NCBI RefSeq assembly: GCF_910577125.1
Contig: NZ_CAJTMN010000017.1
Span: 1 to 30,535 of the forward strand
Reading direction: 5' to 3'
DNA: 30,535 nt
From: an uncultured Rikenella sp.
Lineage (GTDB): Bacteria > Bacteroidota > Bacteroidia > Bacteroidales > Rikenellaceae
The notes under the pieces are model-generated. The model did no database searches, had not been told where the DNA came from, and saw only the letters and a list, made by a program, of their open reading frames with translations. How positions within the stretch are numbered: the stretch's first letter is position 1; each line of letters opens with the position of its first letter. Of the stretch, positions 1-6,815 are shown piece after piece. The translations under genes were made by a program, and so were the position numbers.

Positions 1-24
1 AATTGTGAGTGCGACACGCACCGT

Positions 25-210
25 TTATTCCGAGAGGCAACGCAACTGAAAACCGTAGCTGCGGTAATACGTGCTGCTCGGATAGAGCCACCCCACACCG
101 AAGTACAAATCCAGTCCGTTGATGTCGCTTGCGGCCGAAGACCAGCTGTACCCGCAGCGGCCGCCGTTCCACAACGCGCCCTCGTTGCCGCCGTGACAGC
201 CCGGGGCGGG
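25..210 (-). repeat. FISUMP-like C-terminal cassette A
   Basis: This silent cassette encodes about 60 residues, from PAPGCHGG through GYSWSSAAS and LDLYF to RSYGFQLRCLSE and a stop at 25-27. The pattern matches the C-terminal half of the FISUMP domain (PAxGYR ... GYYWSS ... LxF ... NPS ... RAxGFxVRC), which I take to be C-type-lectin-like. No start codon or upstream domain precedes it. The 5' boundary is CCCGCCCCGGGC (199-210, read on the minus strand). Just after the stop comes a 5-bp-stem hairpin, GTGCG-TGT-CGCAC, at 8-20. The cassette points away from radA and stops about 100 bp short of the radA promoter box. I infer that it is an untranslated donor or homing copy. Confidence 0.75.
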
Positions 211-312
211 GTAAAAGGGCGGTTTGATCGGCCGCCGATTCCATCGTATCCCTCCGGTCGGTCGAACTCCGGACAAACGGAACCGTTCCGTAGAACATGG
301 CCTCTCTTTCGC

Positions 313-320
313 TATCTTTG
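313..320 (+). promoter_or_regulatory. -7 box upstream of radA
   Basis: TATCTTTG matches the Bacteroidota sigma-ABfr -7 consensus TAnnTTTG. It lies 29 bp upstream of the radA ATG, which suggests a leader of about 20-25 nt. I see no good -33 TTTG at the usual spacing. Confidence 0.55.
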
Positions 321-349
321 TCGAAACCCAATCCCGCTTTTCTTAGATT

Positions 350-1738
350 ATGGCCAAACTGAAAAAAAGCTATTTCTGTACCGCCTGCGGCAACGAGTCG
401 CCCAAATGGGTCGGCAAATGTCCGGCATGCGGACAGTGGAATACCTATACCGAAGAGATCGTCGCCGCCAAAAGTACACCCCTGACTACCAATAATTTCT
501 TCAGTCTTTCCGCCGGGTCGGGCGAGCGGAACCGGCCGATTCCCGTTCATCAGGTACAGCGTGCCGCCTTCGAACGGATCGACTTGCTCAATCAGGAGGT
601 CAATCGGGTGCTCGGCGGCGGATTGGTGCCCGGCTCGCTCGTGCTGCTGGGCGGTGAACCCGGGATCGGAAAATCGACGCTGGCTCTCCAGATCGCGGTG
701 CGGATGGAGAACTCCCCGATTCTGTATGTCTCGGGCGAAGAGAGCCCCGAACAGATCAAAATGCGCGCCGACCGGATCGGGGTACTCAACGAACAGTGCA
801 TGATTCTGAGCGAAACGTCGCTTGAGAACATCATCACCCAGCTGACCGAGAACACGCCGGAACTGGTGGTGATCGACTCCATACAGACGCTGTACTCCGA
901 ACGGATCGAGTCTTCGCCCGGGAGCGTCAGCCAGGTGCGCGAGTGTGCCGCCATGCTGCTCAAGTATGCCAAAGAGACCAAAGTGCCGGTGCTGATCATC
1001 GGCCATATCACGAAGGAGGGGGCGATTGCGGGGCCGAAGATTCTGGAACATATCGTGGATGTCGTCTTCCAGTTCGAGGGGGACAGCAACAACGCCTACC
1101 GCATCCTGCGGAGCATCAAAAACCGCTTCGGGGCGACCAACGAGATCGGTGTGTTCGAGATGCGGAACGAGGGGCTGCGCGAGGTGGACAATCCGTCGGA
1201 AATCCTGGTCTCGCACTATGACGAGCCGTTGAGCGGCATCGCCATCGGGGCGACGATCGAGGGGGTGCGGCCGTTCCTGATCGAGACGCAGGCGCTGGTC
1301 AGCTCTTCGGCTTACGGGACACCGCAGCGGTCGGCGACGGGGGTGGATTACAAACGGCTCAACATGTTGCTGGCGGTGCTCGAAAAGCGGGTGGGGTTCA
1401 AGCTCGGGACGAAGGACGTCTTTCTGAACCTCGCCGGAGGGTTCCGGGTGGCGGATACGGGGCTCGACCTGGCGATCATCGCGGCGATTATCTCGTCGGG
1501 GCTGGACATCGCGCTGGATACGGATATCTGTTTCGCGGGCGAGGTGGGCTTGTCGGGCGAGGTGAGGCCGGCTTCGCGGACGGAACAGCGGGTGACGGAG
1601 GCGGCGCGGCTGGGATTCCGCACCATCGTGGTGTCGGGGTATGCGCGCAAGGCGCTGAGCCATGTGCCGAAGGGGATTGAAATCGTCTATGTGAGCCGGG
1701 TGGACGAGCTGGCCCGGCGGGTCTTCGGGAATCGGTAG
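350..1738 (+). CDS. radA: DNA repair protein RadA (branch-migration helicase)
   Basis: RadA is a RecA-like ATPase that extends heteroduplex during homologous recombination. The 462-residue length is normal for the family. An N-terminal C4 zinc finger (C10, C13, C24, C27) is followed by a Walker A motif GGEPGIGKS at about 101-109, the family-specific KNRFG motif at 257-261 and a Lon-protease-like C-terminal domain from about 285. The ATG at 350 puts the zinc finger at the expected distance from the N-terminus and is preceded by a TATCTTTG promoter box. The gene stands alone, with repeat-rich DNA on both sides. If the cassettes nearby recombine by homology, RadA is the kind of factor involved, but that link is only inference. 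Confidence 0.95.
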   Translation: MAKLKKSYFCTACGNESPKWVGKCPACGQWNTYTEEIVAAKSTPLTTNNFFSLSAGSGERNRPIPVHQVQRAAFERIDLLNQEVNRVLGGGLVPGSLVLLGGEPGIGKSTLALQIAVRMENSPILYVSGEESPEQIKMRADRIGVLNEQCMILSETSLENIITQLTENTPELVVIDSIQTLYSERIESSPGSVSQVRECAAMLLKYAKETKVPVLIIGHITKEGAIAGPKILEHIVDVVFQFEGDSNNAYRILRSIKNRFGATNEIGVFEMRNEGLREVDNPSEILVSHYDEPLSGIAIGATIEGVRPFLIETQALVSSSAYGTPQRSATGVDYKRLNMLLAVLEKRVGFKLGTKDVFLNLAGGFRVADTGLDLAIIAAIISSGLDIALDTDICFAGEVGLSGEVRPASRTEQRVTEAARLGFRTIVVSGYARKALSHVPKGIEIVYVSRVDELARRVFGNR

Positions 1739-1892
1739 GAACGGATGTGTGCCGATCCCTGAGTTTTGCGGAGCGTGAGGTGCGTGGTCAAAGAATGGGG
1801 TAGAGGCTGCCGCAGAAATGCGAAGCATTTCCTGTCCACGGGACGTGGGGCCCGCGCGGCCTGAGCGCAGTCGAAGCTTGACCGCGCGCCGA

Positions 1893-1951
1893 CGCCTTGG
1901 GCGATTCAACTGTTTCGGCTAATCGCCGAAACAGTTGAATCGCCCAAGGCG
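1893..1951. repeat. Perfect long palindrome (27-bp arms, 5-nt loop)
   Basis: The arms 1893-1919 and 1925-1951 are exact reverse complements, separated by TAATC. No T-run follows, so a simple intrinsic terminator is unlikely despite its position after radA. A degenerate relative lies at 13020-13083 with loop TCATC. I infer a REP/MITE-like palindromic element. Confidence 0.85.
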
Positions 1952-1990
1952 CGCGAGAAAAATGCGAACGAAGCTCATCCCGCGCGCGAC

Positions 1991-2051
1991 CGCTGGAGTA
2001 GGAAATCATCCGAACGCGAGATGCGTGTTTGGAATAGGATTTCCGCCAGCG
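1991..2051. repeat. Imperfect palindrome, second hairpin family
   Basis: The arms 1991-2017 and 2025-2051 pair imperfectly: CGCTGG with CCAGCG, and GGAAATC with GATTTCC. The loop is GAGATGC. The same design recurs at 30019-30079 (GGAAAATC with GATTTTCC). Both are followed by a GCGCGCGGGAAAAA-like tail. Confidence 0.65.
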
Positions 2052-2134
2052 CGCGGGAAAAATGCGACAGGTGGCGGAGCGACAGCGGAGCCGCAGTGAG
2101 GCGGATACGAGGCGGAGAATTGGGGCGAGCTTTT

Positions 2135-2151
2135 GCGACTCGCAGAGTCGC
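2135..2151 (-). repeat. 7-3-7 hairpin, co-varying family
   Basis: Read on the minus strand this is GCGACTC-TGC-GAGTCGC, a perfect 7-bp stem with loop TGC. It belongs to a set with the same loop but compensated stem changes (12902, 13326, 30286, 30519). Confidence 0.7.
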
Positions 2152-2265
2152 GCAGTCCGTCGCCACCCCCGGCGGCGGGCTGCAACTCAACGGAGCTCAT
2201 TGCGCCTCCGCTGGCGCCGCACTGCGATGGATTTTCAGCCCGCGCGGTTCTACGACACGCCCCGT

Positions 2266-2450
2266 TTATTCCGAGAGGCAACGCAACTGAAGACCGTAGG
2301 CGCGACGGTATGCAAAGCTGGGCTCGAGAAAGGCTGGACGGAATTCTAACCATACTCCGTAATGGCCGTTCACCAAAGAGGAATAACTGTATCCTTGGCT
2401 ACCGACATCACCCGGCCCGCCCGAACCGGCACCGCGGTAGCCCGGGGCGG
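2266..2450 (-). repeat. FISUMP-like C-terminal cassette B
   Basis: This is the second silent cassette. It encodes APGYRGAGSGG, GYSYSS, WLEF, EPS and RRAYGLQLRCLSE, with a stop at 2266-2268. Its boundary sequence CCGCCCCGGGC is at 2440-2450. It has F-to-L in GFQL and Y for W in GYSWSS. The 5' end lies 40 bp from the divergent start of the DUF6485 gene. After the stop, TAAACGG is shared with A, E, F and G, but the flank then diverges into the repeat mosaic. No start codon belongs to it. Confidence 0.72.
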
Positions 2451-2489
2451 ACGAATTTTTAAAGGACTAATCGATAGAAATATAACGAT

Positions 2490-2717
2490 ATGGAATGTCA
2501 ACAAGGCCCGCGGAATACGGCTTGTCCGTGCAGTGCGACGGGGTGCGCCCGTCACGGATACTGCTGCCAGTGTGTGGCGCATCATCGAAGCAGGGGGCAG
2601 CTGCCGGCCTGCTTTTTCCCGAAAGACGTCGAACTGACCCACGACCGGTCGATCGAGCGGTTGGCCGCCACGTTTGCCGAACGCGGAGCGTGGTGGAAAA
2701 AACCGACCGAAAAATAG
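2490..2717 (+). CDS. Small Cys-rich DUF6485-like protein
   Basis: This 75-residue protein starts MECQQG and has eight cysteines (C3, C12, C14, C19, C25, C26, C28, C41) in a CxC...C...CCxC...C arrangement, plus the stretch CVAHHRSRGQLPACFF. The pattern matches what I recall of the DUF6485 family, a presumed metal-binding protein of unknown function in anaerobes. The ATG at 2490 begins exactly at the family motif. A purine-rich AAAGGA lies too far upstream to be a standard RBS, as is common in Bacteroidota. The gene sits alone between cassettes B and C. The family is recognised with moderate certainty and the function is not known. Confidence 0.7.
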   Translation: MECQQGPRNTACPCSATGCARHGYCCQCVAHHRSRGQLPACFFPKDVELTHDRSIERLAATFAERGAWWKKPTEK

Positions 2718-2753
2718 GGCGGAAATAAAAGGGATCGGAGCGCGATAAATCCT

Positions 2754-2950
2754 GAGAGGCAACGCAACTGAAAACCGTGGCCGCGATTGTGCGCGTTGCT
2801 GGGGTTGAGGTTCTGCGTGTTGAAGTCCAAATACCGCACCGTGACGTCGCCCGTCACCGGCGTACACGACCAACTGTACCCGTTGTTGCCGATGTTCCTT
2901 GCTATGCCCTCCCAGCCCGTACGACCGAAGTCGCGGTAGCCCGGGGCGGG
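2754..2950 (-). repeat. FISUMP-like C-terminal cassette C (tail altered)
   Basis: This cassette encodes PAPGYRDFGRTGWEG, NNGYSWSC, RYLDFNTQN, NPSNAHNRGHGFQLRCLS. The usual GAA-stop is replaced by GGATTTATC, so the frame runs on into unrelated sequence. It is the most Asn-rich copy (AAC ATC, AAC AAC, TTC AAC, AAC CTC AAC), which makes it the most template-like. It is close to cassette F, and the differences between the two concentrate at adenines. The boundary CCCGCCCCGGGC is at 2939-2950. The 3' end is 36 bp beyond the DUF6485 stop. Confidence 0.75.
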
Positions 2951-3234
2951 AACCGCGCACGGCGGCGTGTTGTGAGCGGCCGCTCGATGGGCGGCGGAGG
3001 CGGGCCCCTTTCGAGAAACGGGGCGGAGGCCCTCCGTCGCGGCAAATAACTACCCCCCCCCGCCTGGTGTAACCGAGGAGGAAAAAGAGGGGGCAGTGGG
3101 ACGCTGAATTTATCGTTCGCCCTGCCGGAACGCATACGCTCCGGCACTCCGGAACCCGTGTGCTCCGATCCCGATACCGCAAAGAAATAAAAAATCGCCG
3201 TTCGCCCCGTCGGTCGATTGCCGGATATTTTGGG
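2951..3234. other. Gene-free stretch before the ABC-F gene
   Basis: No supported gene. It holds a run of nine C at 3053-3061 and GC-rich sequence without a clear hairpin family member. Long antisense frames here read through cassette C and have no family resemblance. Confidence 0.5.
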
Positions 3235-3242
3235 TATCTTTG
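3235..3242 (+). promoter_or_regulatory. -7 box upstream of ABC-F/ftsY
   Basis: TATCTTTG, an exact TAnnTTTG match, lies about 80 bp before the ABC-F ATG. A clear -33 element is not visible. It would drive the ABC-F-ftsY pair. Confidence 0.5.
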
Positions 3243-3320
3243 CCCCTCCATACGTTTTACGGACACCCGCGCCCCGGTGGGGCGAGGTGGCCGAATCATC
3301 GAAACAGCTCTAATTGACAA

Positions 3321-4937
3321 ATGATTACGGTATCCAACTTAGAAGTCCAATTCGGCAAACGCGTCCTGTTCAAAGACGTGAATCTGAAGTTTACGCCCGG
3401 TAACTGTTACGGGGTGATCGGTGCCAACGGAGCGGGGAAATCGACCTTCCTGCGCGTCCTTGCCGGCGACGTCGACCCGACGCGGGGGAGTGTGGCTTTC
3501 GGGCCGGGCGAACGGCTTTCGGTCCTGAAACAAGACCACTTCGAGTTCGACCAGCATACTGTTTTAGACACCGTGCTGATGGGGCACCAGCCGCTGTGGG
3601 AGATTATGCAGGCCAAGAACGCGATCTATGCCAAGGAGGACTTCTCGGAGGAAGACGGGCTGCGGGCGGCGGAGCTGGAGGAGAAGTTCGCCGAGATGGA
3701 GGGGTGGAATGCCGAGAGCGATGCCGCCGAACTGCTCAGCGGGCTGGGGATTAAGGAGTCGCTGCACTACTCGCTCATGGGCGAGCTCAATGCCAAGGAG
3801 AAGGTGCGCGTGCTGCTGGCCCAGGCCCTGTTCGGGAAACCGGACAACCTGCTGCTCGACGAACCGACCAACGACCTGGATGTCAATACTATCATGTGGC
3901 TCGAAAACTACTTGTCGAACTACGAGAATACGGTGCTCGTGGTGTCGCACGACCGCCACTTCCTCGACGCGGTGAGCACGCACACCATAGATATCGACTA
4001 CAGCGACATCAACCTCTTCGCGGGGAACTACAGCTTCTGGTATCAGTCGAGCCAGCTGGCCGCCCGGCAGCAGGCCCAGCAGAACAAAAAGGCCGAAGAG
4101 AAAAAGAAGGAGTTGATGGAGTTTATCCAGCGCTTCTCGGCCAACGTCGCCAAGTCGAAGCAGACCACTTCGCGTAAAAAGATGCTCGAAAAACTCACGA
4201 TCGAAGAGATCAAACCGTCGATGCGGAAGTATCCGGGGATTATCTTCCAGCCGGAGCGCGATCCGGGGACGAAGATTCTGGCGGTGGACGGCCTGACCTA
4301 CTCCACGCCGGACGGCGAGACGTTGTTCCGCAACCTCTCGTTCACGATCGAGAAGGGGGACAAGGTGGTCTTCCTCTCGCGCGAACCGCGGGCGGTGACG
4401 GCGCTGCTGGAGTGCATCACGGGCAACCTCGCGCCGGAGGCGGGGATGATCGAGTGGGGGGTGACGATCAAGTCGGCCTACCTGCCGGTCAACAATACGG
4501 CCTTCTTCAACTCCGACCTCTCGATCATCGACTGGCTGGCGCAGTACTCGCCGGACACGAGCGAACTCTTCCTGCGGGGCTACCTCGGGAAGATGCTCTT
4601 CAGCGGCGAGGAGGTCTACAAAAAGGTGAGCGTCCTGTCGGGGGGCGAGAAGATGCGCTGCATGATCGCCCGGATGATGATCGAGAATCCGAATACGCTG
4701 GTGCTCGACTCGCCGACGAACCACCTCGACCTGGAGTCGATCCAAGCCTTCAACAACTCGCTGGTCTCGTTCCCGGGGATCGTCCTGATGACGTCGCACG
4801 ACCACGAATTCATCGAAACGGTCGCGAACCGGATCATCGAGATCACGCCGAACGGGATGGTGGACAAGTATATGGAGTACGACGAGTATATCCTGAGCGA
4901 AAAGATCCGGGCGCAGTTGGATGCGTTGTACCAGTAA
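3321..4937 (+). CDS. ABC-F family ATPase with degenerate second ATP site
   Basis: This is a soluble duplicated ABC protein without membrane segments, of the ABC-F class that acts on ribosomes (translation factor or antibiotic protection). NBD1 has Walker A GANGAGKS (34-41) and LLDEPTNDLD. The linker at about 245-300 is rich in K/E. NBD2 keeps LSGGEKMR, but the expected Walker A is FLSREPRAVTALLE and Walker B is LDSPTNHLD, so the GKS/T and the catalytic Glu are missing. I recall the same replacements in other Bacteroidota members, so this is probably a family trait, not decay. Length (538 residues) is typical. ftsY starts 12 bp downstream, suggesting co-transcription. The ribosomal role is inferred from the family. 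Confidence 0.88.
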   Translation: MITVSNLEVQFGKRVLFKDVNLKFTPGNCYGVIGANGAGKSTFLRVLAGDVDPTRGSVAFGPGERLSVLKQDHFEFDQHTVLDTVLMGHQPLWEIMQAKNAIYAKEDFSEEDGLRAAELEEKFAEMEGWNAESDAAELLSGLGIKESLHYSLMGELNAKEKVRVLLAQALFGKPDNLLLDEPTNDLDVNTIMWLENYLSNYENTVLVVSHDRHFLDAVSTHTIDIDYSDINLFAGNYSFWYQSSQLAARQQAQQNKKAEEKKKELMEFIQRFSANVAKSKQTTSRKKMLEKLTIEEIKPSMRKYPGIIFQPERDPGTKILAVDGLTYSTPDGETLFRNLSFTIEKGDKVVFLSREPRAVTALLECITGNLAPEAGMIEWGVTIKSAYLPVNNTAFFNSDLSIIDWLAQYSPDTSELFLRGYLGKMLFSGEEVYKKVSVLSGGEKMRCMIARMMIENPNTLVLDSPTNHLDLESIQAFNNSLVSFPGIVLMTSHDHEFIETVANRIIEITPNGMVDKYMEYDEYILSEKIRAQLDALYQ

Positions 4938-4949
4938 TCCGATTTCATT

Positions 4950-5936
4950 ATGAGTATAATCGATCTGTTCCGGAAAAAAGACGCCGGCGAAGCGCAGCAG
5001 GTGACGCTCGAACAGGGGCTGGAGAAGAGCCGCGAGGGGATCTTTTCCCGGCTGTCGCGGGCGGTGGTGGGCAAATCGCGGGTCGACGAGGAGGTGCTCG
5101 ACGAGCTCGAAGAGATTCTCATTACGGCCGATGTGGGGGTGGATACGACGCTGCACATCATCGAGCGTATCGAAGCCAGAGTGGCGAGGGACAAGTATCT
5201 GAATGCGGCGGAGTTGAACACGATTCTGCGGGAGGAGGTGACGGCGCTCTTGGCGGAGGCGCCGGCGGCGACTTCGTCGTCCGACCTGGGGATGCTGTTC
5301 GAGAAGGATGCGGCGGGCAATCCGTTCGTGCTGATGGTCGTGGGGGTCAACGGGGTGGGGAAGACGACGTCGATCGGCAAGCTGGCGGCCCGGCTCACGG
5401 CGGCGGGCAAACGGGTCTACCTCGGGGCGGCGGACACGTTCCGGGCGGCGGCGATCGACCAGCTGGAGGTGTGGGCCGAGCGGGCGGGGGCGCGGCTGGT
5501 GAAGCAGCAGATGGGGGCGGATCCGGCTTCGGTGGCCTTCGACACGCTTTCGGCGGCGAAAGCGGCGGGGGCGGATGTGGCGATTATCGATACGGCGGGG
5601 CGGCTGCACAACAAGGTCAATCTGATGAACGAGCTGACGAAGATCCGGAACGTGATGCAGAAAGTGGTGCCGGATGCTCCGCACGAGGTGATGCTGGTGC
5701 TGGACGGTTCGACGGGGCAGAATGCGTTCGAACAGGCGAAACAGTTCGCGGCGGCGACGCAGATTACTTCGCTGGCGATCACCAAGCTGGACGGGACGGC
5801 CAAGGGGGGTGTCGTGGTGGGGATATCGGAGCAGTTCCGGATTCCGGTGCGGTATATCGGTGTGGGCGAGGGGATCGACGATTTGCAGGTGTTCGACGGG
5901 GCCCGGTTCGTGGCTTCTCTTTTCGGAGACCGGTGA
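4950..5936 (+). CDS. ftsY: Signal recognition particle receptor FtsY
   Basis: FtsY is the SRP receptor GTPase that docks ribosome-nascent-chain complexes at the membrane translocon. The 328-residue protein has the NG core only, without a long acidic A domain, as is usual in Bacteroidota. An N-domain helical bundle is followed by G1 GVNGVGKTT (from about 132), the DTFRAAA motif, G3 DTAGRLHNK, and G4 TKLDGTAKGG. The start MSIIDLFRKK fits the family. A run of nine G follows the stop (5939-5947), and no clear terminator is visible before cassette D. Confidence 0.96.
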   Translation: MSIIDLFRKKDAGEAQQVTLEQGLEKSREGIFSRLSRAVVGKSRVDEEVLDELEEILITADVGVDTTLHIIERIEARVARDKYLNAAELNTILREEVTALLAEAPAATSSSDLGMLFEKDAAGNPFVLMVVGVNGVGKTTSIGKLAARLTAAGKRVYLGAADTFRAAAIDQLEVWAERAGARLVKQQMGADPASVAFDTLSAAKAAGADVAIIDTAGRLHNKVNLMNELTKIRNVMQKVVPDAPHEVMLVLDGSTGQNAFEQAKQFAAATQITSLAITKLDGTAKGGVVVGISEQFRIPVRYIGVGEGIDDLQVFDGARFVASLFGDR

Positions 5937-5995
5937 TCGGGGGGGGGTGGGGTGCTACCGTGGCGGAGCGGTTGTCTGGGGTCGAGGCTGGTAGT

Positions 5996-6014
5996 AAAAC
6001 ACCCTGTGGGTGCG
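5996..6014 (-). repeat. 19-bp block shared with 29880-29898, hairpin-forming
   Basis: CGCACCCACAGGGTGTTTT (minus strand) is identical to 29880-29898, which lies about 85 bp beyond the stop of cassette G. Here it is fused directly to the CTCTCG end of cassette D. It can form CACCC-ACA-GGGTG. This looks like a deletion or recombination junction within a longer cassette-plus-flank unit. Confidence 0.7.
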
Positions 6015-6192
6015 AGAGGCAACGCAACTGAAGACCGTAGGCGCGGTAGTCCGAGTAGTTGACGCCGAGGTACTGCGAATGGAAAAGTAAATCCAGGCCG
6101 TAGACGCCGCTCGTGGCGGACGACCAACTGTATCCGCCGCCACCGACGTAGCTCGGTTCGCCAGTGGATCTTTCGCGGAAGCCCGGGGCGGG
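6014..6192 (-). repeat. FISUMP-like C-terminal cassette D (tail replaced)
   Basis: It encodes PAPGFRERSTG, GGGYSWSSATSG, LDLLFHSQYL, VNYSDYRAYGLQLRCLS and then reads into HPQGVLL because the GAA-stop is replaced by the CACCCACAGGGTG block. The boundary is at 6181-6192. It lies between the ftsY stop and the divergent start of the CvpA-like gene, 75 bp from that ATG. No start codon belongs to it. The rest of the 5937-6266 gap holds only the G-run and the shared 19-bp block. Confidence 0.73.
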
Positions 6193-6266
6193 CCGCGCTG
6201 GGGTATTGTCTCGCGCCGTGCAGGCCGTCCGGTTGTCGGATCGGGCGGAAACAACCTCTTTGGGAA

Positions 6267-6815
6267 ATGAATGTCATCGATATCATAGCTTGTATCATCC
6301 TCGTGTGGTGCGTGTGGAGCGGCTGGCGCAGCGGAATCCTGGTCCAGCTCAGTGGCATTGTGGGGGTCGTGGCCGGGGTATGGGTGGCCTACCGCTTCTC
6401 GCAGGCTATCGGGCAGTGGCTCGACCTGAAAGAGATGCCGGCTGAAGTGCTCTTCGTCGTGGTGCTCATCGGTGTGATGATTGGCGTGATACTGCTCAGC
6501 CATTTGGTGACGCGACTGCTGAGGGCGGGGGGATTGGCCGGGCCGCTGCGGGTGCTGGGAGCGTTGTTTGCCGTGGCGAAAGGGATGCTGCTGGCGGCAT
6601 TGGCGGTGATGGCGCTGGAGGCGATCCGGCCGTGTCTGTCTGAAAAAAATCGGGCTTCGTTCGACCGAACGGCGAACGAAGCCCGTAGTTATTCCCTCTT
6701 GAAAGGGGTTGGAGAATATGTGTTCCCTTATATCGTCGGCGGGGTCAAGGCCGCGGCGAACGACCTTTATCCGACGACCGAACCGGCCGGAACCTCTCCG
6801 GCTGCCGAATCGTAG
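6267..6815 (+). CDS. CvpA-family inner-membrane protein
   Basis: A 182-residue protein with four hydrophobic segments, at about 4-20, 28-45, 58-80 and 93-113. It opens MNVIDIIACIILVWCVWSGWRSG and continues QLSGIVGVVAGVWVAYRF, the pattern of the CvpA/colicin V production family. The exact biochemical role of the family is unsettled; it affects envelope functions. The last 49 bp overlap the 3' end of convergent metG. The Pro/Thr-rich tail EPAGTSPAAES lies inside that overlap. Confidence 0.82.
   Translation: MNVIDIIACIILVWCVWSGWRSGILVQLSGIVGVVAGVWVAYRFSQAIGQWLDLKEMPAEVLFVVVLIGVMIGVILLSHLVTRLLRAGGLAGPLRVLGALFAVAKGMLLAALAVMALEAIRPCLSEKNRASFDRTANEARSYSLLKGVGEYVFPYIVGGVKAAANDLYPTTEPAGTSPAAES

Larger units (their letters stand above)
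1739..2265. other. Gene-free repeat mosaic between radA and cassette B
   Basis: I see no convincing gene here. The stretch contains a GGGTAGAGGCTG motif (from about 1799), a GGGGCCCGCGCGGCC block (from about 1847) shared with about 29926, two long palindromes (1893-1951 and 1991-2051), and a block at about 2085-2212 that recurs inverted or in pieces at 12958-13009 and 30450-30535. The GCGCGCGGGAAAAA-type tail after each palindrome is also shared with 30077-30090. Confidence 0.7.

Noticed and set aside
2370..3320. Minus-strand open frame of 316 codons spanning DUF6485 and cassette C
   Set aside because: It reads cassette C in the wrong frame and covers the DUF6485 gene antisense. There is no family resemblance and composition is shadow-like.
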